A DNA stretch of 64,000 nucleotides. Origin: Chrysopilus asiliformis (lineage: Eukaryota > Arthropoda > Insecta > Diptera > Rhagionidae). The DNA lies in NCBI GenBank assembly GCA_964034945.1, contig OZ035961.1, forward strand, positions 12,101,001 to 12,165,000. The letters run 5' to 3'. A model generated the notes under the pieces. That model was not told the DNA's origin, searched no databases, and saw only the letters and a list, made by a program, of their open reading frames with translations. Below are positions 55,031-64,000 of the stretch, piece by piece. Positions within the stretch are counted from its first letter, which is position 1. Each line of letters opens with the position of its first letter. The position numbers were made by a program, and so were the translations under genes.

Positions 55031-57994
55031 AGAGACTTGAATTTTTTTACAATCGTATTTCTCGTAAATAGCAAGGACAAACTGGTTCCCCCTCCTCCAT
55101 ACAGGAGGAGAATTTTCGCGATATTATCAATAACGGTGTGTCGTTTCGAAAGACTGATTAAAGACAGAATATAATTCTACATAACTTATCTATACATCAA
55201 ATTCCAGTTGGGCAACTCCTTTCTCTTTCCTTCTTTTTATACTTTGTTGCTATTTAGTCGAAAACGGTGTACTGTATCTAAAAATTTACGACACCATCTG
55301 TCTCGGTTAAAAATACGTCCTTTGCAGTAGATGGGCTACAATATTAAAAATATGTTATAGGTAAATTTCACTTTAATTTCTATGAATTTGAAACTACAAA
55401 ACCCCATATCACTACATATTTTGTTTACCATAAATATATTTCGCAAAACAGGCCCCACTGTATCTACAGAAATTAAATTGACGACTCCCATTGGACGATA
55501 TTTTGATGTTTGTGTATTTGTTATTTCCGTTACTTTGAATTTGTTATGCAAAACATAATTTATGTCAGTCGTTTGTTATGCTTAAATTAAAGTGAAATTT
55601 GTATTGTAATTTATTTTCAACATTAAAGCATGCCTAATGCCAGACTACAAGTCGTTTCCGTTCCGAAATTTCAAGGGTCCTTCGGACTTGAATAGAATAC
55701 AAACGGAATTGTGAAAAAAAAAACATCCAAAATCAAATGGAAATTGTAGGTTCCTGGTGGATCTCAGAAGGAATGCCCTGATACATAGTTTGGATTTCGA
55801 TGGTGAAGCATTGAAGGGGAAAAAAACTTGGGTAGTATTTTAGGGTCGAATGTTGGCACTTAATGTAAGTTAATTAAATAAGCGCTAATCTGTAATTTAT
55901 TTGGCTGGGAGGCAAAAATCCTGGATTCTGGAACTTGAACAGATCCACTTAATTCCGAATCCAGCGGAGCTAACACTTTTTTTCGAAGGAAAAGAATTTA
56001 ACTGAAGAGAAAGTAATCAAAACAATCGAAAGTGGTGATGTTGGAGGTTTTTCTCATTTCACCACAAATGCTGAAAAGGTTGAAAACATTTTCCAGTTGA
56101 TGGATTTTTTAGGTTATTTAGATTGGCTCCATTTAAAGGTGAATAAACAGGACTTAATAAGGGCTATTCTCCATTTGATACTTGATATTGCTATTGCTAT
56201 TGCTATTTTCGATACAGTCTTTGTTCTTCGATTTTTATGAGGTGAACAGTAGTGGTAAAGACGGAGAAAAATTAAGGATATCACTGAAAATCCCTCCGTG
56301 CGTCATGTAATAAAGAATTTAAATACAAGATTGAAACAAGAAAAACTAGAATTGCTAGCCGGCAATCGTCCAATACTCTAGAACAGGGGTCATCAAAGTA
56401 ACTGTCGCTTCCTTTACAATCAAAATTTATAACCACTACAAATAAAAATACAGTTCAATGAAACACAACCTTCCACGTCAATGGCTTGATACAAACTGAT
56501 TTAAAATGAAATGCGTCATGCTAATAATGCCCCGATTCCAACTCAAAGCAAGATTCGTTTTATTCCTGCGATCAAGCATTACAGCACACAATAAAAGGTC
56601 GATTATAGTGGCTACGCTGTTAAAGCCAATCTGTGTAATGAATCAGCCGAGCCACTAGCTGATAATGCCTGCTCTAGAAGATTAAAAAAAATCAATTCGT
56701 ATACCAAATCTAATACCCTCCTATATAAACCTGTATAAACCGGACTAGTTAGTCGATCGAAATGAAGTTACATGAAGCCACCTCTGATGAAGACAGAAAC
56801 AATAGTTAAAATTTCAGCTCAATCGGTCGAGTCGTTTCTAATTTAAAGGGTTTAAGCCATTAGCGCTCAGACCTTACCAGCATAGACATTTTGATGAAGT
56901 AATTTTACTGTTCGTAGAAACCAAACTATAAACTTTTTTTTTTGCTAACGAGTACAAGAGAAACTTTTGGACATCTCATAACAGTACTCCCGCAAGCAAG
57001 ATAAATAAATGAGAACCAACCCAGAAAAGGCGATGTAAGTTTAAGAACTTAGATTCGTAATCCATGCCAACTGATAGATCGGCCTTTAGTTCTAATTTTC
57101 CAATGTGCAGTGGAAGAAACATTTTCTTGATGTATGGACTTTGTAATAGTGAGAACCGAGTCCAAATTCCTTCAGAACTGCGCAAGATAACAGGAGAGGG
57201 GTTTTATAGGGAACGGGTGGAGTAGATATTAGTGTGGGAAAATTTTCCTTGGGGGATGAGGTTTCTAATGCTGAAACCGGATCCAAATCTCTACATCGGT
57301 TCAAAAGATATCAGGTGAGGGGAAAGACTAAAGGGAATTTTGAAATAGAACGTGGCAAATGTCGATCTTCATGAAAATCGATTTAGTACTTTTTGAGAAA
57401 TATTCTCATAAAAAATAATATGATTTTTAATTGTCAAAATCTACCTACGGATTTAACAACTTAATATTCAGCGAAATATCCTATTTTGATTAAGTGCCTA
57501 ATCACTACAAAAATATCCTGTAAGAAGAAAATCTTTAATTAACTGTGCAAAAAAGAAATCAATTGAAATTTTCCCATCGCTTGTAGATCCACCTGGGCGC
57601 CGCACCGCAACTTGATTTCCCTAATTGAGTCAAACTTTTCAGTGGAAATCGATTTTAATAATCCGAAATTGAATAAAAATGAAACTTAATACGGAAAGCT
57701 GATTAAAATATTCTGTTGGAAAAGCTATGGATCTGAATGCTTGCTTAGCTTGGCTGACGGAGAATAATCAAAAACTCATCAAATCCCAATTCACCGTCTT
57801 TGAGCTATAATCGTCCTTAATCGAATCAATCAAAAACGAATAGAAAATAATGGAGATGAAGTGAACAGAAACGCGAAAGCAATCGAAACGAATACATAAA
57901 ATGAGAAACACTGAAAATCCTTCTTTAAATTATTGGGAAATGCGTAAAACATGGTGTGACGTGATGCGATGCCTTCAAAAATAAAGGAACAGGA
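55031..57994. other. non-coding stretch with minor repeats
   Basis: A CTATTG microsatellite lies at about 56188-56207. A sequence related to the 39287 tandem repeat occurs at 57130-57330 (GAGAACCGAGTCCAAAT and AAACCGGATCCAAATC units). No coding was recognised. Confidence 0.35.
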
Positions 57995-58183
57995 CTATAG
58001 GAACAGGGAATGAATTATCATTGCATGGGGTTTCCGTTCTCTCTGATTGGTGGCATTATAAGCAATAGTCACGGATGGCTGGATATCATAGACGGCAACA
58101 GGATTCATAATTCGAAATTGTTGTTGGGTAAAGTCCTTTCCGTTCCGCAAATATCTGCAAATATCGATCGATTTTCCGCTCAT
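57995..58183 (-). CDS. weak candidate exon or small ORF
   Basis: A minus-strand frame runs from ATG (58183) to TAG (57995), 62 residues. It reads plausibly (RIMNPVAVYDIQPSVTIAYN) and has no low complexity. A second minus-strand frame through the same DNA is also open over more than 30 codons and equally protein-like. At most one of them is real. It lies 3' of the candidate exon at 58477-58759 and could belong to the same gene if an acceptor near 58200 is used. No family is recognised. Confidence 0.2.
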   Translation of the reverse strand: MSGKSIDICRYLRNGKDFTQQQFRIMNPVAVYDIQPSVTIAYNATNQRERKPHAMIIHSLFL

Positions 58184-58476
58184 CAATAATTATGAGGCAA
58201 CTGTTCAATTAGTTGGCACAATCTTTTCTTAACGAAATCATATCTAGAGCTCATTAAAGTGAAGCACACAATTTCTCAGGAGATGATGAAGCATCAGCAT
58301 CCAGCATCCCTACGGTGTTGTCTATGCGCCTACCCTTGCTGTCTGCTGTCACCGTCATTCCCCCCGTCTTTATCAGAGATCTTTCTTTCAACCTTGGCAT
58401 CCTTTTGATATTTTTTTTGTGTAATCCTTTATATGTTAGGGCGTATAGGAATAAAAAGATAGACAGAGCAACCTAC

Positions 58477-58759
58477 CAAACAACAAAAGGCGATAACATA
58501 ACGTCAGCAATGCTAGTAACGTAACAAGGGCAATGGCAATGACAGCATAACTAGCAAAACCGAAATCCCACAAAGTAAATTGAAATGCCATACGAAAACC
58601 TAACGAAATGAAATGAAGGTTTTCACCATTTTCATCAGGCTGACAGAAATCATCCCCTTGTTTTCTCAAGGACTCTAACTGTATTGCCTGTCTTCCTGGT
58701 CCATCCTCAGCGCCATCTTCATTTCGATCTTGTGTTCTTGGTTGGTATCCATTCGTTTG
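58477..58759 (-). CDS. candidate coding exon of a membrane protein, unassigned
   Basis: The minus-strand block starts after an AG acceptor (TTAATCGGATTAG) at 58760 and ends at a GTAGGT donor at 58476. The frame is open throughout, about 94 codons. Its first half is polar and acidic (RNEDGAEDGPGRQ). The second half leads into a hydrophobic segment of about 20 residues (SYAVIAIALVTLLALLTLCY) that would span a membrane. This mix and the flanking splice signals favour coding. The frame has a stop just upstream of the acceptor, which agrees with an exon boundary. Partner exons are not certain; 57995-58183 is one possibility. I cannot name the protein. Confidence 0.35.
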
Positions 58760-59745
58760 CTAATCCGATTAAACCACAAAGCGCAATAACGCATGGAAAG
58801 GAGTAAATTGGTTGGGCTGCGGTTTTAAGGGGTTCGTTGGGATCGGATAGCATTCAGTAGAAGAATTCGGTTTTCAGAAAGGATTTCCCCTTTTCCTGTT
58901 CATTTACACCTTAGTACTGGGACTTGAGTTCCAAAAAGGCTGGGAGTTTCTCCAGTTGACAGGATGGTCGTTTTTTCTTGGAGTTGAACGGGTTTCCTAG
59001 ACGTATCCTTGTATATTTTTGCTGTGACTCACTGATGTATCCGCACGGTATATTGTTTTTCTAACGGATCAGGAACATGGCAAATGTTTTTCTTCGTAGA
59101 TAATTTTTTTCGAACCGAAACAACAATTGGTAATGGGATAGGAGAGAAAAAACCATTTTCTGCTTTTATTTAAGCGATGTTTCATTTTTGAGCTTGTTTA
59201 ACTATAAATTTCACGAGATCTTTTTTTCCTATCAGTAAAAAGATAGAAAAACTGAAAATTGAAAAACTGCGGAACTTTCGGCTGTAATATTTAGTTTCGG
59301 AAAAAATATGTTAAAAATAATATTTTTTCAATTATCTCGAGAACCGTTAAAGATACTTAAAAACCCTGAAAGGCAAAAACGCTGTAACTTTTATTTTCTT
59401 TGAATCTGGTTATATGCATTTTTTCATAAAAGCGCCTAGTTTCCTTCTTTTTTTTCAAAAAAATGGACGAAAGTTACTTTTCCAAGAGTTGATAGAAAAT
59501 TACGATTTTCGTAAATTCATTTACACCAAATTTCAAGTAGCTAGCTCAAAATGTTCTCGAGTTATTTAGGATACGTGAAACGAACAAGTCGACAGACCGG
59601 ACCTGGTCATAATTAGCTTGAAACGGATTTCGTACTGATCAGAAAGTTTCTGTCTGCTCTCGTTCTCGAGTCGGTTTCCGTCATGAATAGAATAAGTATC
59701 CTCTATAGCAGAAGAAAGTAAAAACAGGTAAACAATTTAATAAGG
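58760..59745. other. non-coding stretch
   Basis: This might contain upstream exons of the 58477-58759 candidate, but none was identified. GGTCATAATTAGCTTG near 59607 and similar words look like an unassigned repeat. Confidence 0.3.
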
Positions 59746-59850
59746 TACTGTCCATAAAAAGCGTCACATTTTTGAGGTGGCGGGGGTCTGTGATCATGTG
59801 ACGGCAGCACCAAACTCCATACGAAAAATGGCGAAAAAATGTTTTGTGAG
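59746..59850 (+). mobile_element. dispersed GCTGTCCAT-type repeat
   Basis: TACTGTCCATAAAAAGCGTC, then GGGTCTGTGATCATGTGACG and GCAGCACCAAACTCCATACG follow the order of the 4803-4893 copy. The right boundary is unclear. Confidence 0.5.
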
Positions 59851-60138
59851 GAAGGGACAGAGGTTTAAGGTATTAGTTTGACCTATTGAAAAACGATCAA
59901 AGTCCCCCAACTACAACGAAACAAAACTTCGTTCTGAAACTTCAGCCGATGGTACCTAGTATCAAATAAGTGCTCGCTCGAATTTACTCGAGCGACGTTG
60001 CAGTTTATATTAGGTGGTTTAAATGCTTGATGATGCACACAGGTTTTTTTTCCCTTTTTTTTGTAAGGAGAAAGGGCATGGGAGAAGGAGGAGTGTATAA
60101 TTTTGCATCGAAAAACTTCCTGTAGATAGCTCAAAATA

Positions 60139-60686
60139 AAGGGTCTTTCAACAAGGACATAACAATTTTGTATTTTAATAAAAACGCACCCTAAAACTTT
60201 TTTTATGATCTGGCAATGCTAAAACGTCAGTCAAGGTTTACATTTTTATCATGAAGTTCACGAACGAGCAACGTTTGCAAATTATTAAAACTTACTACCG
60301 AAATTCTGAGTCCGTGGTCGCAATCGTGTAATTTCGAGAAATGGTCCGGTCGAATGGCCACCTCGCTTATGCCGTTGGATTTCTTTTTATGGGGTTATGT
60401 TAAGTCGTTGGTTTATTCCAACAAGCCAAGAACATTAGAGGAGCTCAGAAACAATATCGAACGCGAAATTGCCAACGTTCCGGCCGATATGTGTGGAAGA
60501 GTGGTGGAAAATTGGCTCCAAAGAATCAATCAGCAAACGTGCTCGCGTTGGCCTTATGAACGACATCGAATTTCATACTTAAATGTAACATGTCCACTAC
60601 ACCTGTAATAAATTTCAGCCCGATATCTCAATTATTCTGTGTTTTATTTAAATACAAAATTGTTATGTCCTTATTGAAAGACCCGA
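60139..60686 (+). mobile_element. internally deleted mariner-type element
   Basis: The terminal inverted repeats begin GGGTCTTTCAACAAGGACAT at 60141 and end with the inverted match, one mismatch over 35 bp (60650-60684). TA flanks both ends (60137-60138 and 60687-60688). The interior holds only the first and last parts of a Tc1/mariner-family transposase. At 548 bp it is non-autonomous. Confidence 0.85.
60251..60608 (+). pseudogene. mariner-family transposase, both ends only
   Basis: The N-terminal piece (60251 to about 60330) reads MKFTNEQRLQIIKTYYRN, the start of the DNA-binding domain. The C-terminal piece (60354-60608) includes PLDFFLWGYVKSLVYSNKP and VVENWLQRINQ, typical of the end of the DDE domain around its last acidic residue. 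The central catalytic region between them is missing, and the two pieces are not in one clean frame. The protein is non-functional. Confidence 0.8.
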
Positions 60687-60688
60687 TA

Positions 60689-61856
60689 TATAATATTGAA
60701 AGCCGCACCCAACGCTTTTAATCCTGATTTCCAGACACCTGTTTCTTGTTTAGGGGTTTACAGACTTACATCAGACGGTGAATCCGTTATCGGAATTTTT
60801 TTTGCAAGATTGGAGTGGTGAGTAAAATTCCCTACTTTAGAAGTTTCAAATAAATAAAAGAAAAGAGAAACGAAAAATTAAATAACCTTTTCAGTCGACA
60901 AATAAATTCAATTAATCGCCGTGACTGCATTTATACGCTGGTTATTTTATCCTCTCAAAGATCGCTATTTTCGACCATGCTGCTGACTCCTTCAAGTGTT
61001 TCCACACCTTAAATGTGGCGTCATTTCGTGGTTATTTTCCGTAATGACTTCTTGTTCTTTATAAGAATGCTCCTTTATATAGCTTTCCCTAAGCGAAAAC
61101 GACTGGGCCGTGGGTGTACAAACGACTTGTTTTGTAGTCCTGTGGCAGACATCAAGAACAATCATCAGAGTCTATATTTGTATTTTGTTTTAGGTATATT
61201 ACAGATCGGTACAGGTGATAGAAATTCAATGAGACGACATAACCGAACGATGCCGGTAAACGATGTATACAGAAATCAATTTTCCTGTCGTTGAAACGTG
61301 CTAAATCGCTCGTCGGTTTAATCAACCAAAGACCAAAGTTATAATTTTGAACTTGGAATCGTAATTTTCCTTTATGTTCGGTTATTACTACAATTTAACA
61401 CTAAGCAATTTATCCAGTTTTAAATGAATACCAGTGAAAAGAACAGTTTCACGGCTGGATAGTTACACACTTTTCGCTTTCTCATTTTACAAAATTAATT
61501 TCCATTTATTTTCGAAATCAATATTACAGACTTATTTTATTAATGATTTTCTAATAGAAAATCCTGACAAAGAAGGGTTTCATTATGCGGTAAAAGGATT
61601 TTGTAGATTTTTTTAACGAAAATACTTTTTATATCGAGTAATTGCATTTTATATCGAGTAATTGTTACTTTATGTGCAATTCCCGTTATGTCAAAATTTC
61701 TGGGAAAAACTATATTCGCGTTATCCTTTCCAGGGGTTCGAAATCTCCGACCTGAAAAAAACACCAGACGCTAGTTTTCCCAAGACTAAAGCACAGAATT
61801 TGTGTTGTCCTGATATGACTTTACGCTTCGAATTTTGAAATCCCTACATTGGATGA
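60689..61856. other. non-coding stretch
   Basis: A 93-codon plus-strand frame (61013-61294) and shorter ones have no motif. TTTTATATCGAGTAATTG is directly repeated at about 61627-61664. Confidence 0.3.
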
Positions 61857-61864
61857 GTAATAAG

Positions 61865-62309
61865 CAGGGCTGGGCAAAATACTCAATACTCAAGTATCAG
61901 TACCAGTAAATTTTGTACTGGTATTGCTCTGACTGAGCAGTACAAAAATACCAACATCGGTACTGGTACTGAAACTCCAGTACCAGTGCTATGTACTTGA
62001 AAAATATCAGTACTTTCGCGAAAAATACTTGAAAAAATTCCAGTACTTTTGCAAAACTACTTGAAAAAATGCCAGTACTTTTGCAAAAGTACTTGAAAAA
62101 GTATAAAAAGTACTGGTACTGCAAAACTCAAAACCAGTACAAAAAGTACTGGTATTGCAAAAAACAGTACAAAAATACAAATATTGTAAAAAACCAGTAC
62201 CAGTACTTTTTGTACTGGGACTGGATCCGTGCATCGATTACAAGTACTTCAAGTACTGGTACTGCTCGTGTACTGCAGTATCAAATGTACTGAAGTATGC
62301 CCAGCTCTG
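61865..62309. mobile_element. hAT-type MITE made of AGTACTGGTACT-like repeats
   Basis: The ends CAGGGCTGGGCA and TGCCCAGCTCTG are inverted. The flanks carry a perfect 8-bp duplication, GTAATAAG (61857-61864 and 62310-62317). Nearly the whole 445-bp interior is built from CAGTACTTTTG, AGTACTTGAAAAA and GGTACTGG words in both orientations. The overlapping open frames, rich in Tyr, Lys and Gln, are artefacts of the repeats. Confidence 0.9.
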
Positions 62310-62317
62310 GTAATAAG

Positions 62318-64000
62318 TGACTCCAAAAACCATCATAGTCAAAAATTTCCTGAGTATTAAATTGGAAAAAGTATTTGCCTGTTTTCTTCATAGTACCTTA
62401 ACGAGTTTTCTCAAAGAAGCGGCCTGGCGGAATCGTATATTTGACCCCAGAGTCATATTTTTGACCCAGCCAGGTATATATCACACCAAATATATCTCTG
62501 GCTGGCAACACTATCAAATATGATTTTATTTTTCAATTGTAATTAGTTTATGAGCGGCTAACTAACAAAATTTAATCAAAACAGAAACTGAATATTAAAA
62601 GATGAACGTTTGGTGAATATTTTAGGAAGACCATAGTTGCCATATTAGCAAGGATTTTTTACTTGATTGAAAACATGATTACAACATTTGTAAAGCTTAT
62701 TAAATCGTGAAACTGACGTCACTGTTGAAGATCCCCGATTTTGACTATTATCACGGTCTTGTTTTGCAATAAAACTGTACGTGCAGGAGTTTAGGCGTCG
62801 TTTACACCTTACACTTTATTCCGTGTATTTTATTCTTCGACAATCCATTCATGTTGCACAACAGTTTACACTACAACACAAAATTTAAAAATGTATTACG
62901 AAAACACGCTCGAACTCGTAAACCGTCCGAATAATTCAAATTTTAACAACTTTTGCTAAGTATAGCAAAAAGCGATAGATGAATAAAGTTCGCGGAACAA
63001 ACTCTGATTCAAATTCGCGGAGATATTTAAAAAAAAATGCAAGTGTTAACGGGGCCTAAGAAGAAAATTGTTATTAAAGGAGTTAAAAAAAAATTGGAAA
63101 AGAAAAAAAGTGTTTTTTGTTTAAAAAAAAACTGTTTTAATTTACTTTCGTATTACAAAACCACATATTTTACAAATATTTTACAATATTTAAAACCATA
63201 TGTGTATTGATCAAAAATAATCCTCTGAATGAAAGTCCTAGATTGATTTACTAAATTTCCTCTATTTTTCATTAAAATCAATAACTGAAGATTATTCAAG
63301 ATCACGATTTCGTTAAGATATGCTAAATTTGTAAAGCGAACATTTTTTCCCCCATTCTCCATTCCCCGAAGGGATTTTGTTACATTCTTGAGTGGTTTGT
63401 AGTTTTTGCTCCCCTAAGCAAATATTATGTCTTAAAGCGATATCCAGTTTTTGTTTTGTTTTGTTATGTTTGGTGGCTTTTCTTCCTCACAGCTAAATAT
63501 AGCTAAATATACACTGAACGGATATCATGTTTGAATTTTTCACAAAAGCCCTGAAAAGGAGTTTTGAAACAAGAAAAAGAATGAGAGTATGAGAGAAAAA
63601 ATTGAAAAGATTTTCATTTCTTTGCCATACTCAAGAGGAAAAGATCCTTTTTAAGGATAAAACAAGGAGCTTAGTTGCGGTTTTCTTACATATTTTTCTT
63701 TACATTCAGTCGATTTTTTATTTTGAATAAACGAAAAGCGTCGAAATATATTTTAAGCTAAGAGTATTTTTTGTGTGATTATTTTTCTTTAAAGCCACTA
63801 AAGCTCCATGGGATAAAACTAAGATATGAATGAATATAATAATAATGCTACTATACAAGAGGACAATATTTCGTCTTTAACAATATCTCAAGTCAACTTA
63901 CATTAGGAAAATTATGGGCCATATTGTTGTTGTATCAACGAAGGGAAATTATTCACGCTAGTCTGTGGTGAGGAAAAGACGACAAAGTCCTAAAAGCGCT
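62318..64000. other. non-coding stretch to window end
   Basis: AT-rich sequence with short frames only. No terminal repeats, RNA genes or gene-like splice patterns were recognised. Confidence 0.35.

Noticed and set aside
61897..62293. Tyr/Gln/Lys-rich open frames
   Set aside because: They are translations of the AGTACTGGTACT words of a hAT MITE.

Overview
This window looks like nuclear DNA from a small-genome arthropod, most likely an insect and perhaps a dipteran; the species cannot be read from it. It is strongly AT-rich and has no bacterial gene organisation. The few credible introns are short (60-130 bp) with GTAAGT donors and T-rich CAG/TAG acceptors. Almost everything recognisable is a transposable element. 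No host gene of known function was identified.

The centre (16311-35617) is one 19.3-kb composite. An outer Ty3/gypsy-type LTR retrotransposon has 2.42-kb LTRs and a 4-bp target duplication (GTAC). A second LTR element (20976-29328) has inserted inside its gag gene, with 3.09-kb LTRs and its own 4-bp duplication (AATA). Both LTR pairs are almost identical, so both insertions are young. The outer element keeps a full pol ORF (protease, RT, RNase H, integrase) and would have an uninterrupted gag without the insertion. The inner element is non-autonomous. Its 2.2-kb interior holds a tRNA-Lys-type primer site, a leader, one 207-codon ORF that appears to fuse a short gag-like start to the integrase C-terminus, and a 16-bp minisatellite. 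The two integrases are related and the primer sites share 12 bases, so an element related to the outer one could have mobilised it. The outer LTRs also carry, on the strand opposite to gag-pol, a series of exon-like blocks separated by three well-formed introns. I consider this the most interesting signal in the window.

Left flank (1-16310): a three-exon candidate gene (1262-1683); a perfect-stem hairpin and larger foldbacks; a pogo/Tigger-like DNA transposon (6308-8366) with a Helitron-like element and a hAT MITE nested in it, the latter splitting the transposase's zinc finger; two unassigned minus-strand coding candidates (9071-9388, 10408-10824); a tRNA-like SINE head; a TIR MITE; and a truncated Helitron-like copy.

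Right flank (35622-64000): a minus-strand Helitron-like copy; several strong hairpins; a Helitron-like element carrying about 15 copies of a 121-bp repeat (43938-45876); a second pogo-like remnant with a PIP-box-like C-terminus (45888-46492); tRNA-like SINE heads; a minus-strand candidate exon encoding a membrane segment (58477-58759); an internally deleted mariner-type element (60139-60686); and a hAT MITE built from AGTACTGGTACT-like repeats with a perfect 8-bp duplication (61865-62309). A short dispersed repeat beginning GCTGTCCATAAAATACGTCAC occurs at least seven times across both flanks.
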